A stretch of DNA of 64,000 bases from Arthrobacter sp. ov118. GTDB lineage: Bacteria; Actinomycetota; Actinomycetes; Actinomycetales; Micrococcaceae. Below, in pieces: positions 50,625-58,989 of this stretch. Both the position numbers and the translations under genes were made by a program. Under the pieces are notes generated by a model. It was given only the letters and a program-made list of their open reading frames with translations. It was not told where the DNA came from and did no database searches. The stretch spans positions 1 through 64,000 of the forward strand of contig NZ_FPAY01000006.1 of the NCBI RefSeq assembly GCF_900116495.1. Reading direction: 5' to 3'. Each line of letters opens with the position of its first letter. The first letter of the stretch is position 1.

Positions 50625-51059
50625 TCACGCCGCCGGCGGGCCTTGGAGGAAAGTGTCGAGTCGGAACTCCAGTTCGGAGGGATCCTTGAGCTCGCACTCC
50701 CACACCGTGAGTACGTCCCAGCCGGCGCCTTCGAGCTGGAGCCGCTGGGCGGCGTCGCGGGTCCGGGTTCGAGTGCGCTTGGTTTCCCAGAACTCTGCAT
50801 TGGCCTGGGGTGCGTGCTGGCCCACCCGGCAATCGTGGAAATGCCAGAAGCAGCCGTTGACGAAAATGACCTTGTGTCGGCCGGCGAAGACGAGATCGGG
50901 ATTGCCCGGGAGCTTGCCTCCGCGCGCGCTGCCGTGCAGCCGATACCGGTACCCCTTCGCGTGGAGCAACCGGCGGACCAGCAGCTCCGGCTTCGTGTTT
51001 TTGCCCCGGATGCGGGACATGTTCCAGCTGCGCCGCTCCGGAGTCAGCTTGTCCGCCAT
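50625..51059 (-). CDS. vsr: Very short patch repair (Vsr) endonuclease
   Basis: A 144-residue nuclease. It begins with the Vsr signature TPERRSWNMSRIRGKNTKPE (about 6-25). The catalytic Asp is in LPGNPDLVFAGRHKVIFVNG (about 50), followed by the zinc/active-site pattern CFWHFHDC (about 71), and ends LTVWECELKD. Vsr nicks T:G mismatches that arise from deaminated 5-methylcytosine and usually sits beside a cytosine methyltransferase. None is visible here; the nearest defence genes are McrBC, which cut methylated DNA. The methylase may lie elsewhere or the gene may have been acquired on its own. Confidence 0.9.
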   Translation of the reverse strand: MADKLTPERRSWNMSRIRGKNTKPELLVRRLLHAKGYRYRLHGSARGGKLPGNPDLVFAGRHKVIFVNGCFWHFHDCRVGQHAPQANAEFWETKRTRTRTRDAAQRLQLEGAGWDVLTVWECELKDPSELEFRLDTFLQGPPAA

Positions 51060-51150
51060 TGCTTAAGTCTAGGCGGTGCGTCTCTGCGGCTGCCGGTTGT
51101 TGGCGCCCGCTCCAGGGCGCCCAAGGGTTGCCGGGACGCGGCGTCGAAAG

Positions 51151-51585
51151 TTAGATATCCCGTTCCGGTTGTTCGCCGAATTGGAAGTGGCGGCCGCTGA
51201 CCGACGTTGGCGTAATTTCGACGTAGAAGTCCTTCAATGTTGGAACCCAGGATCTCAGCCCGAGCGTCTCGGCGGCGGCGATATCCGCTGATTGATCCAG
51301 AACGCGGGCAGTGCCACGAAGGACTACTGACCACGCTTCCTCGGACAGGATGCCATCGGTTTCGAAGAGCACCTTGGCGTTGATGGTGAGCTCGGCCAGC
51401 TTGTCCCCGGGGGCGGTGCGGAGGAACAGCTTCCGGTCTCCGACCACGTAATTCACCGGGAAAATATCGGGCTCTCCGGCGACGGTAACAACGAGCCGGC
51501 CGTGTTTCGTGCTTTCCAACAATTTCCACGATTGCTCGTCCTGCAGGATCAGGACCGGGTTGCCGTCTTCGTGTTCAAACATCAT
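51151..51585 (-). CDS. Pyridoxamine 5'-phosphate oxidase-family (split-barrel flavin) protein
   Basis: About 144 residues of the PPOX/FMN split-barrel fold. WKLLESTKHGRLVVTVAGEP and DIFPVNYVVGDRKLFLRTAP are the two characteristic beta hairpins, followed by KLAELTINAKVLFETDGILS and a final barrel strand FYVEITPTSVSGRHF. Similar actinobacterial proteins use F420 or flavin, or bind haem. No cofactor residue can be chosen by eye. The start is uncertain: ATGs at 51585 and 51582 are adjacent and neither has a good ribosome site. Confidence 0.75.
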   Translation of the reverse strand: MMFEHEDGNPVLILQDEQSWKLLESTKHGRLVVTVAGEPDIFPVNYVVGDRKLFLRTAPGDKLAELTINAKVLFETDGILSEEAWSVVLRGTARVLDQSADIAAAETLGLRSWVPTLKDFYVEITPTSVSGRHFQFGEQPERDI

Positions 51586-51665
51586 GGATTCATTGTTCAG
51601 AACCCAGCAGACGCTTGCTAGGGGCAAAAGGACCGAAGCCGCTTGGGACAGCGCGTTGACGCGGG

Positions 51666-52010
51666 GTGTGGCCGGCGTGCGTAGCCGTTTCGTTGGCCAT
51701 CATCGGGGTCACCCGGAAGTTCGCCAAGAAGGGCGCCGCCGTGACGGGACTCGTTCTGGGGATTCTCGGCGTCGTGATCGCCGCGATCTGGATGGCCGTG
51801 CTGGCTGCTGCAGTCTCTTCGGCGGACCAGACCCTCAACTCCGAACACAAGGTCGAATACGGGGTGACCACCAACGGCAAGGCCTCCGTCAGCTATTGGA
51901 CCAGCGGAGGCACCTCCCACCAGGACGTTACCTCGAAGAACTCAGGAACGGGCCAGGGGGCCATGGCATCCTGCAGTGGTTCGGGGCTGGGCGCGGATAA
52001 GAAGAAGTAG
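51666..52010 (+). pseudogene. Remnant of a small membrane (DUF4190/MmpS-like) protein gene
   Basis: The 114-codon frame begins inside a hydrophobic helix (VWPACVAVSLAIIGVTRKFA), where complete relatives have a Pro/Gln-rich leader and at least one earlier helix. A second helix (AAVTGLVLGILGVVIAAIWM) and the start of an MmpS-like strand domain (HKVEYGVTTNGKASVSYWTS) follow. After about residue 85 the sequence turns into a Ser/Gly-rich end and stops early. A neighbouring frame continues differently, so both ends appear damaged. It may still be expressed. A terminator follows. Confidence 0.5.
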
Positions 52011-52054
52011 CCGCTTCCTCTTCGCTTCCCCCGGGCCTTCCCTTGGGGACGTAA

Positions 52055-52095
52055 GGGTGCATCGGCCGGCGCATCGCCGGCGGGTGCGCCCTTTT
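52055..52095 (+). terminator. Intrinsic terminator
   Basis: An inner GCCGGC/GCCGGC stem and outer GGGTGC/GCGCCC pairing form a hairpin at 52055-52091, followed by TTTT. The remaining gap to the next gene at 52341 holds AT-richer sequence, presumably a promoter, and GGGGGAG as the ribosome site. Confidence 0.65.
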
Positions 52096-52340
52096 GGCGT
52101 GTTGGGGGTCTGGATGTGGTGGTTGCGGGTCTTGGCGAATGAAGCCGGGCTGATTGGCCGAGGGGAGGCCGGAGGACGGTTCGGTGCCCAGGCGTCAGCG
52201 GCTACAAAATCACCTCCGAGGCGGCGAAGAATGCGTATACGTGCCTGTGGATAACTTCTTCGCTAAGAATGTGACGTCGGTTACTCTTAAGCATTGCTTG
52301 GACTCGCGCGTCTTGATTTCTATCGGGGGAGTAGCTGACC

Positions 52341-53009
52341 ATGCCATCTCGCACTTCGCGTACCGGATCTTTGCGGGCCTGCGTTTCTGCCCTGGTTTTC
52401 ATTTCCCTGATGTCGGTCACAGCTTGCAGCGGTGGCGGAACGCCGCCGGCCGCTTCTCCACCTTCTGATGCTCAAAGTCCTTCCGCGCCGTCTACTCCCA
52501 CTCCGACTGCGACCCCGTCGCCCAGCGCCGTCTACAAACCCGCCGACGCGACCGGCAAGGCCCAAAACGTCCCGGTTCCCGTGTTGCCGGAGGCGGCCAA
52601 GGCGGAGACGAAGGAAGGGCTTGAGGCGTTTGCTCGGTATTGGTACTCGACCCTCTCCTACGCATACGAGACAGGAGATATGAAACCGCTGGAATTGGTG
52701 TCGAGTCCGACATGCGCCTCTTGTGAACGGGTGAAGGAAGTTGTCCAAGGATGGCATTCCGAGGGTAGGTGGCTGGCCGGTGGAAAAATGGTTGTGGAGG
52801 GGGTGCAGACCAATTTCGTGGAGACAGGACCGGCTGAGTATCAAGTGCTGATTCAGGTGTATCAAGACTCTCTGTCCTACTATCGGGGCGATAAGACCTT
52901 GGATGAAAAGACAGAACGAGGCCCCGCAGCCGGCGACATCATGATCGCGTCGTATGGAGACGGTGCTTGGAGAGCCGTTACTGTTGAGCACTTGGCCAAG
53001 AGCCGGTGA
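52341..53009 (+). CDS. DUF6318-type secreted lipoprotein
   Basis: A 222-residue lipoprotein. The signal peptide ends in the lipobox SVTAC (Cys about 29), followed by a Ser/Pro/Thr-rich linker to about 65. The folded domain starts AAKAETKEGLEAFARYWYST and has two Cys close together in SSPTCASCERVKEV, likely a disulphide. It resembles the actinobacterial DUF6318 lipoproteins, whose function is not known. It overlaps the next secreted-protein gene by GTGA. Confidence 0.78.
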   Translation: MPSRTSRTGSLRACVSALVFISLMSVTACSGGGTPPAASPPSDAQSPSAPSTPTPTATPSPSAVYKPADATGKAQNVPVPVLPEAAKAETKEGLEAFARYWYSTLSYAYETGDMKPLELVSSPTCASCERVKEVVQGWHSEGRWLAGGKMVVEGVQTNFVETGPAEYQVLIQVYQDSLSYYRGDKTLDEKTERGPAAGDIMIASYGDGAWRAVTVEHLAKSR

Positions 53010-53935
53010 TTTCCATCGCCAGCAGAGTTCTTCCACTCCTTGTGACACTCATTCTTCTTTCCGGACCATCGGTCTTAGAAGCGAGAGCAGATTCTTCGGA
53101 CTCTCCTGTGAAGGGCGGCTGGGATCAGACCGGTGTCGCAGTATCTTCATGGCACCTAGACCCTTCTTCTGGTGTATGGGTGGATGCACCAAGAGCCGTG
53201 GCCGAAAATCCCAACATCTACAAATTCGAATATCTCTGTCTGGATCCAGCAGGGAACAACTTCGACGTTCCTTGTCTGACTGGAGCGGTGCGGTGTGACC
53301 AAGCGCCCGGTGGGCGACCTGTGCGTTGGTATACCTCACTGCGCGTATTTGACCCGCCCGTATGGTCAGCGGTTCCTCCCGATCGCTGCGTTTATCTCGA
53401 GAAGCCGGTAGACGTGCTGGGCCAGATTGCGGCCCAGATTCAGACCAAATTCCAGCAGCTGCCAGTAACCCCTGGAAAGACGGTTCTGCAGCCGAGTCCG
53501 CATACGCTCAGAGGTGCGGAAACTAATTTCTATGCGGAAGCCTCGGAACAAACGTTCAACGTAGACATGCTGGGTCAAGATGTCTTCATCACCGCCAAAC
53601 CGGTGCAGTACACGTGGAGGTACGGCGACGGGACGTCTTTGGGTCCTCAAACTGCGGCTGGCGGGCCGCTTCCGCAGGACCGCTGGGGCGAGAAGACCCT
53701 GACGAGCCACGTTTATGCCCAGACCGGTGACTTCAGGGTGGTTCTGACAACACACTTTCAGGGCACCTACTCCGTGAACGGCGGACCGCAATTGCCCATC
53801 CCAGGCCAAGGCCAATTCAGTTCGCCGCCGCAGACCGTCAGCGTCTGGCGGTCGATCACAAGGAACTATGCCGACACTTGCCTGGAGAACCCCCACGGCC
53901 AAGGCTGCCCCGGCGTCGCCCCGGCGGCACCGTGA
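53006..53935 (+). CDS. Secreted protein with PKD-like domain
   Basis: A 309-residue exported protein. A signal peptide (ISIASRVLPLLVTLILLSGP, cleavage near the ARA at about 27) is followed by an N-terminal domain with Cys in YLCLDPAGNNFDVPCLTGAV and a PKD-like region, YTWRYGDGTSLGPQ with SHVYAQTGDFRVVLTTHFQG (about 195-265). The last helix has CLENPHGQGC. The GTG overlaps the lipoprotein stop (GTGA), so the two exported proteins are made together. Such pairs occur near pilus or competence genes in related bacteria, but none is here. GC is lower than in the catabolic genes. Confidence 0.72.
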   Translation: MISIASRVLPLLVTLILLSGPSVLEARADSSDSPVKGGWDQTGVAVSSWHLDPSSGVWVDAPRAVAENPNIYKFEYLCLDPAGNNFDVPCLTGAVRCDQAPGGRPVRWYTSLRVFDPPVWSAVPPDRCVYLEKPVDVLGQIAAQIQTKFQQLPVTPGKTVLQPSPHTLRGAETNFYAEASEQTFNVDMLGQDVFITAKPVQYTWRYGDGTSLGPQTAAGGPLPQDRWGEKTLTSHVYAQTGDFRVVLTTHFQGTYSVNGGPQLPIPGQGQFSSPPQTVSVWRSITRNYADTCLENPHGQGCPGVAPAAP

Positions 53936-54163
53936 CCACAGTCCCGACGCCCACCGATGCCGCCGCATCCGCCGTCACTGTGGCCCAGTCCTGATCAGCG
54001 CCGAATCAGCGGTGCACCGCCGGTGGCGGTCCCGGCCGTCGCGACCGCCGTCGTCGTGCATACGCGAGGATAACTGTGGGGGTGATTCGAGTCTCAGCGG
54101 GAATGGTTGCAAACGCCTCGCAGTTGTCGCCAGTGAACCCATTCACTGTGAAAGGAACTGCGC

Positions 54164-55234
54164 ATGCTGTTTTCCCCGCTGACCCTTGGCGAGCTGGAAC
54201 TGCCCAACCGACTCGTGATGGCACCGCTGACCCGCCTCCGCTCCGGCGAGGCGGGAATCCCCGGTCCGTTGGTTGTCGAGCACTACCGCCAGCGCGCCTC
54301 GCTCGGCCTCATTGTCAGTGAAGGCACGTACCCAAGCCACGCCGGACAGGGCTTCCCGGGACAGCCCGGACTGGTGACCCCCGAGCAGCTCAAGGGCTGG
54401 GCCGACGTCACGGCCGCTGTCCACGCCGAAGGCGGCCGGATTTTCGCCCAGGTCATGCACGCCGGCCGGGTCACGCACGAGGACACCACGGGCGGCCATG
54501 AGGTTGTTGCACCCAGCGCCATTGCGATCGACGGCGAAACCCGAACCTACGCAGGCAAGAAACCGTTCCTCGTCCCGCGCGCACTCACCACTGAGGAACT
54601 GCCCGGCATTGTCGAGGAATTTGTCACCGCCTCGCGCAAAGCCATCGAGGCAGGATTCGACGGCGTGGAGCTGCACGCCGCCAACGGTTACCTCCTCCAC
54701 GAATTCCTGACCCCTGCGGCCAACCAGCGCGATGACATCTACGGCGGGTCTCCTGAGAACCGCGCCCGCTTTGTCATCGAAGTGGCGGCGGCCGTCGTCG
54801 CAGCCATCGGCTCAGACCGCGTCGGCATCCGCATTTCGCCCGAGCACAACGTCCAGGGCGCCCTCGAACTGGACGCGGCCGATGTCCAGGAGACCTACGG
54901 CCGGTTGGTCGATGGCCTGGCACCCCTGAACCTGGCGTACCTCAGCATCCTGCACAAGGAGCCAACGAGTGCACTCGTGCAGGATCTCCGTGCACGCTTC
55001 GGCGGGACCTTCCTGCTGAACACCGGATTCGGCGAGATCACGACCCGCGACGAGGCCGTGGCGCTCGTGGCGGACGGCCACGCTGACGCCGTCGTAGTGG
55101 GACGCCCAGCCATCGCGAACCCGGATCTCGCCCGCCGCTGGCGCGAGAGCCTTCCCGTCAATGAGCCCGATCCCTCCACGTTCTACGCCCACGGGGCGAC
55201 CGGCTACACGGACTACCCGGCGTACCAGAACTAG
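54164..55234 (+). CDS. Old Yellow Enzyme-type alkene reductase
   Basis: A 356-residue FMN-dependent ene-reductase (NemA/XenB type). N-terminal LFSPLTLGELELPNRLVMAP binds FMN. VSEGTYPSHAGQGFPGQPGL (about 48-67), FAQVMHAGRVTHEDTT, the active-site pair in GVELHAANGYLLHEFLTPAA with Tyr (about 170) and RDDIYGGSPENRARF are all present. It reduces activated C=C bonds or nitro groups using NAD(P)H. The ATG lies shortly after GAAAGGAACTGCGC. No regulator is adjacent on its left. A strong hairpin and the GGACATGTCC array follow. Confidence 0.92.
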   Translation: MLFSPLTLGELELPNRLVMAPLTRLRSGEAGIPGPLVVEHYRQRASLGLIVSEGTYPSHAGQGFPGQPGLVTPEQLKGWADVTAAVHAEGGRIFAQVMHAGRVTHEDTTGGHEVVAPSAIAIDGETRTYAGKKPFLVPRALTTEELPGIVEEFVTASRKAIEAGFDGVELHAANGYLLHEFLTPAANQRDDIYGGSPENRARFVIEVAAAVVAAIGSDRVGIRISPEHNVQGALELDAADVQETYGRLVDGLAPLNLAYLSILHKEPTSALVQDLRARFGGTFLLNTGFGEITTRDEAVALVADGHADAVVVGRPAIANPDLARRWRESLPVNEPDPSTFYAHGATGYTDYPAYQN

Positions 55235-55275
55235 AACTGGTCGCGGGATCGGTTTCAGCACCTGCACCCGTGGCT

Positions 55276-55638
55276 GGACATGTGCCGTGGATGCCAGGAA
55301 CAGTGGGCAGAATGCCCTTCTGCCCACTGTTCGTGTCCAAGAATGAGCATGCCCCTCCGGCATTGGACCCGCGGAGGGACATGCCCCGCGCCGAGCCTGG
55401 CCCGTGGACATGTTCCTTGCTGCATGGTCTCAGCACTGTGCATGCTCCGAGCTCAGGGCCGCGGCTGGACATGTCCATTGCTGGGCCACCCCGGCGATGG
55501 ACATGTCCACTCGGGGAGGGGCCGCGCTGGGCAAGTTGGATGGTCGCGGGCGGAGGAGGGCATGTCCTTTCGGGGGCCACCCCAAGCCGCCCCACCGGTG
55601 GACATGTCCCGCGGGAGGGGCCGGGACGGGGCATGTCC
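55276..55638. repeat. Phased array of ten GGACATGTCC-like palindromes
   Basis: Ten near-palindromic 10-mers around CATG begin at 55276, 55345, 55377, 55406, 55438, 55467, 55499, 55558, 55600 and 55629. Three are exactly GGACATGTCC (55467, 55499, 55600); the others differ by one to four bases. The six from 55345 to 55499 are spaced 32, 29, 32, 29 and 32 bp. The intervals are not multiples of three and no frame shows a repeat protein, so the signal is at DNA level. The 445-base gap holds no supported gene. Confidence 0.85.
55298..55332 (+). terminator. Perfect hairpin after the Old Yellow Enzyme gene
   Basis: GAACAGTGGGCAGAA (55298-55312) and TTCTGCCCACTGTTC (55318-55332) are exact 15-bp arms with the loop TGCCC. 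There is no T tract. It lies between the first and second sites of the palindrome array. Confidence 0.65.
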
Positions 55639-55662
55639 CGGAGGGAGCCGCCCCGCCGCAGG

Positions 55663-55674
55663 TCCTATAGGATC
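55663..55674 (+). promoter_or_regulatory. TCCTATAGGA operator and promoter of the third GntR gene
   Basis: TCCTATAGGA (55663-55672) is a perfect palindrome. The overlapping TAGGAT (55669-55674) fits a -10 box, which would put transcription start at or near the ATG at 55680, so the mRNA may be leaderless. Same palindrome at 59016-59025 and one base off at 56480-56489. Confidence 0.65.
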
Positions 55675-55679
55675 TGAAC

Positions 55680-56390
55680 ATGCAACTAGCTTCCACTGCC
55701 GGCAGTCCTGAGGGGCGCCCCTCGGGCCGTCCGGTCAGCCGGCAGGTCCTAGCCGACCACGTCTATGAAGAACTACTGGCGTCGTTGATGGATGGCCGGC
55801 TGGAACCCGGTGCGGCGGTGAGCATTGATGGAACTGCGCGGGAACTCGATGTTTCCCCCACACCGGTGCGGGAAGCACTTGCGCGGCTGGAGCACACGGG
55901 AATGGTGCGCCGCGTAGCGCTCAAGGGCTACCGGGTGGCGCCCGTGTTCACCCGGGAGGACTTCGCCGAGCTCATGGAAGCCCGGCTCGCGATTGAGCCT
56001 GTCAATGCCCGCTTGGCCTGTGCCCGGCTGACGCCGAGCCGCCTGGCCGAACTGACGCAGGCAGTCACCGATCTCAAGGATGCTCCGCGGGGACCGACCT
56101 TTGCTGAATTCCGTGACTACTTAGAAGCCGACGAGCGGTTCCACCGGCTGATCGCCGAGCAGACGGGCAACCAGTTCATGGTGGCAGCCTATGCCGCCCT
56201 CGGCGGGCAGATTCAGCGCTTCCGTCTGTTCGGGGGAGTGGGCATCACGGACGCCGACCACGCCATCGCCGAGCATCAGGCCGTGCTCGACGCCTTGTCG
56301 TCAGGGGACTCGGAGAAGGCCGCAGCCGCCATGGCCGAGCACGTGCGCATGGTGCGCGGCCGTGCCATCGCTGACGCCCCCGCCGACTAG
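55680..56390 (+). CDS. GntR-family (FadR/FCD) regulator of the sugar-acid operon
   Basis: A 236-residue regulator: winged helix about 20-90 (QVLADHVYEELLASLMDGRL; recognition helix DVSPTPVREALARLEHTGMV) and an FCD domain with likely metal residues in YLEADERFHRLIAEQTGN (about 140), AEHQAVLDAL (about 200) and AEHVRMVR (about 222). Its own promoter, that of the permease and that of the TIM-barrel gene each carry the TCCTATAGGA palindrome, so it most likely represses itself and the operon. No ribosome site precedes the ATG. The metabolite that releases it is unknown. Confidence 0.87.
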   Translation: MQLASTAGSPEGRPSGRPVSRQVLADHVYEELLASLMDGRLEPGAAVSIDGTARELDVSPTPVREALARLEHTGMVRRVALKGYRVAPVFTREDFAELMEARLAIEPVNARLACARLTPSRLAELTQAVTDLKDAPRGPTFAEFRDYLEADERFHRLIAEQTGNQFMVAAYAALGGQIQRFRLFGGVGITDADHAIAEHQAVLDALSSGDSEKAAAAMAEHVRMVRGRAIADAPAD

Positions 56391-56450
56391 CCGGGCGCTA
56401 AACCGCTAGAGAAAGCCGCCATCGCCGCAGGTCAGCGGCAAAATACTCTT

Positions 56451-56489
56451 TTGTGACCCTCTTCACAGCCAATAAAATACCCTATAGGA
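56451..56489 (+). promoter_or_regulatory. Promoter and operator of the sugar-acid permease unit
   Basis: TTGTGA (56451-56456) and TAAAAT (56473-56478) lie 16 bp apart, and CCCTATAGGA (56480-56489) follows directly, at the predicted transcription start. Placement right behind the -10 box indicates repression by the neighbouring GntR protein. Confidence 0.7.
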
Positions 56490-56540
56490 TCGCTGATTGT
56501 GACGGCAGGGGCCGTTGCCGCAATCACAAGGGAGTGAAGA

Positions 56541-57887
56541 GTGCACACAGAGACTTTGGCCGCAGGGCCCAGAGAGTCAGCAACGCGCCGTACCATCAAG
56601 AACCTGCGGTGGTGGATCCTCGGCTGGGCGCTGGCGGCCGGCATCATCAACTACATGGACCGCAGCGCCATCTCCATCGCCGCACCGCAACTGATCAAAG
56701 ATTTCGGATTGACCCGGACGGACATCGGGCTCCTGGGCACAGTGTTCTCCTGGACCTACGCATTTGCCCAGCTGCCGGCGGGCTGGCTCGTGGACAAGCT
56801 CGGCGCCCGCCGGATGTACTTCCTCGCAATCGCGGGCTGGAGCATCGCCACCGCGCTGATGGCGATCGGCGGCAAGATGTGGCAGTTCATCACCTTCCGC
56901 TTCCTGCTCGGCGTCGCCGAAGCACCTAACGGGCCGGCCTCCGCCAAGCTCACGGCTGACTGGTTTCCCCGCGCCGAGCGCGGCCAGGCCACCGCGATCT
57001 GGGACAGCGGCTCCAAGTGGGGACCCGCCATCGCCCCGCCGGTTCTGACCGCCATCATGCTGGCCTTCGGCTGGCAGGCTATCTTCATCTTCCTCGGCGT
57101 CGCCGGCCTGGTGCTGGCGCTGGCCTTCTACCTGTACTACCGCGCTCCCGAGGAGCACAAGCGCATCAGCGAGAAGGAACTCGGCTACATCGAAAGCCAG
57201 CGCGCCACCCAGCTCCTCGCCGCCAAGAAAGTCTCCTGGCTCGGACTCTTCAAGCACCGCCAAATCTGGGGCATGATGGCCGGCTTCTTCTGCGTCATCT
57301 GGATCTGGAACATCTTCATCGTCTTCCTGCCGCTCTACCTGCAGGAAGAGCGCGGCGCCAGCATCGCAACCTCGGGCTGGCTGGCGGCGGTACCGTATCT
57401 GGGCGCAGCCATTCTCGGGATCACCGGCGGCTGGGTCATGACGCGCTACTCCAAGAAGGCAGGCCGCGATCCGCTGCTGGCCAAGCGGCATGTCATGTCC
57501 GTGGCCGCTATTGTCGCCGGCATCCTGATCTGCCTCATCCCGTTTGTGGATTCCCTCCCGATTGCCATCGCCGTCATGACCGTGGCGCTCGGCTTTGTCG
57601 CCACCATGCAGGCGGCGGCCTGGGCCATGCCGGGCGACGTCGTGGACAACTCCCAGGTGGCATCCGTCGGCGCGATCCAGAACTTCGGCGGCTACTTCGG
57701 CGGCGCCTTTGCCCCGCTGCTGACCGGCGTGATCGCCGACGCCACCGGGTCCTACGCGCCGTCGTTCGTCATCGGCGGCATCATCGCGGCGCTCGCCGCA
57801 GTGGCTTACACCGTGCTGGTCCGCGGCCCCATCAGCGGCAAGACTGAAGAAACAGAAACCGAAACGGAAATCGGCATCGACGCATGA
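56541..57887 (+). CDS. MFS transporter, ACS family (sugar-acid permease)
   Basis: A 448-residue major facilitator of the glucarate/galactonate/tartrate permease type. LRWWILGWALAAGIINYMDR and SAISIAAPQLIKDFGLTRTD form the diagnostic N-terminus; AGWLVDKLGARRMYFLA is motif A; RFLLGVAEAPNGPASAKLTA follows. An Arg/Lys-rich central loop and a Glu/Thr-rich tail end it. The GTG at 56541 has AAGGGAGTG upstream. Because this family carries organic and sugar acids, it is the main evidence that the operon's substrate is an acid. It overlaps the next gene by ATGA. Confidence 0.87.
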   Translation: MHTETLAAGPRESATRRTIKNLRWWILGWALAAGIINYMDRSAISIAAPQLIKDFGLTRTDIGLLGTVFSWTYAFAQLPAGWLVDKLGARRMYFLAIAGWSIATALMAIGGKMWQFITFRFLLGVAEAPNGPASAKLTADWFPRAERGQATAIWDSGSKWGPAIAPPVLTAIMLAFGWQAIFIFLGVAGLVLALAFYLYYRAPEEHKRISEKELGYIESQRATQLLAAKKVSWLGLFKHRQIWGMMAGFFCVIWIWNIFIVFLPLYLQEERGASIATSGWLAAVPYLGAAILGITGGWVMTRYSKKAGRDPLLAKRHVMSVAAIVAGILICLIPFVDSLPIAIAVMTVALGFVATMQAAAWAMPGDVVDNSQVASVGAIQNFGGYFGGAFAPLLTGVIADATGSYAPSFVIGGIIAALAAVAYTVLVRGPISGKTEETETETEIGIDA

Positions 57888-58987
57888 GCACAGCAACAAA
57901 GGAAACGACGACGGCGGCCGCCGCAACAAAGGAAACGACGACGGCGGCCGCCTCACCCTCGCCCTTCACCGTGGCGGTCACGGCGGACGCCGCCCGGCCC
58001 GACGGGACGTCAATCCATGGAGACCTCGGGCTTCAGCGACTCAGCGAGAACGGCATCAGCTGGCGGGTCCTGCCCAGCTACACCGACCCGGTCCCGCTAG
58101 AGGACCTCGCCGGAGTCCAGGCTGTTCTGTCGCTGGGGCACATCGCCTTCGGTTCGCGCACAGTGGACCACGCGCCGGACCTAAGGCTGATCGCTCGGTT
58201 CGGCGCAGGCTACGAAACCATCGACCTTGACGCCTGCACCCGCGCAGGCATCGTCGTCACCAATACGCCGGATGCCATTCGCCGGCCGCTGGCGGTGGCG
58301 GGGCTAACCCTGCTCCTGGCGCTCTCGCACAAGCTCCTGGCCAAGGACCGGCTCACCCGGACCTCGGACTGGGCGCAGCGGGAGCACTACCGGGGTGCAC
58401 CGCTCGTGGGGCAGACGGTGGGCATCGTGGGCTTCGGCAGCGTGGGTGCCGAGCTCGCGCGGCTGCTGGCCCCCATCGGGCTGAAGGTGGTCGGCAACAA
58501 CCGCAGCGGCCGCCACCCCGAGGCCGCCGCACTCGGCGTCGAACTGCTGGGCCTGAACGATCTCCTGGAACGTTCGGACTACGTGGTGCTCTGCGCGGCG
58601 CTCACGCCGGCGACCGAAAAGCTGATCGGCGCCGCCGCCCTGGCCAAGATGAAGTCCAGCGCCTACCTGATCAATATCGGGCGCGGAAAACTCGTGGACA
58701 CCGATGCCCTCCGGGAAGCGCTGCGGGGCGGCCGCATCGCCGGCGCGGGCCTGGACGTCTTTGAGCCGGAACCCCTGCTGCCCGACGACGACCTGCTCAC
58801 CTTCGACAATGTGGTGCTGTCCCCGCACTCGCTGTGCTGGACAGAGGACTTCACCCAGGACGTGTCCGCGGCCGCCATCGGATCGATCCTGGCCGTGGCG
58901 GCGGGGGAGCGCCCCGCCAACGTCCTGAACCCGGGGGTCTTCGCTACCGAGGCGTTCGCCGCAAAGCAGGCGTCTGCGGACCTGTGA
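57884..58987 (+). CDS. D-isomer-specific 2-hydroxyacid dehydrogenase
   Basis: A 367-residue NAD-dependent enzyme of the phosphoglycerate dehydrogenase/hydroxypyruvate reductase family. NAD-binding GQTVGIVGFGSVGAELARLL (about 175-194); catalytic Arg in LCAALTPATEKLIG (context, about 245), INIGRGKLVDTDALREAL, Glu in GLDVFEPEPLLPDDDLL and His in VLSPHSLCWTED (about 310). The first 25 residues are two copies of ATKETTTAAA, from a 30-bp DNA duplication, and are probably a non-functional leader. It could reduce or oxidise a 2-keto or 2-hydroxy acid made from the imported substrate. Its exact step is unclear. Confidence 0.86.
   Translation: MSTATKETTTAAAATKETTTAAASPSPFTVAVTADAARPDGTSIHGDLGLQRLSENGISWRVLPSYTDPVPLEDLAGVQAVLSLGHIAFGSRTVDHAPDLRLIARFGAGYETIDLDACTRAGIVVTNTPDAIRRPLAVAGLTLLLALSHKLLAKDRLTRTSDWAQREHYRGAPLVGQTVGIVGFGSVGAELARLLAPIGLKVVGNNRSGRHPEAAALGVELLGLNDLLERSDYVVLCAALTPATEKLIGAAALAKMKSSAYLINIGRGKLVDTDALREALRGGRIAGAGLDVFEPEPLLPDDDLLTFDNVVLSPHSLCWTEDFTQDVSAAAIGSILAVAAGERPANVLNPGVFATEAFAAKQASADL
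57893..57952 (+). repeat. Perfect 30-bp tandem duplication in the dehydrogenase start
   Basis: 57893-57922 and 57923-57952 are identical (each starts GCAACAAAGGAAACGACGAC). The unit is a multiple of three and adds the in-frame peptide ATKETTTAAA twice. It looks like a recent slippage event. Confidence 0.92.
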
Positions 58988-58989
58988 CC

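Noticed and set aside
55276..55638. CRISPR array
   Set aside because: Repeats are only 10 bp and imperfect, intervals are about 20 bp, and no cas gene is near.
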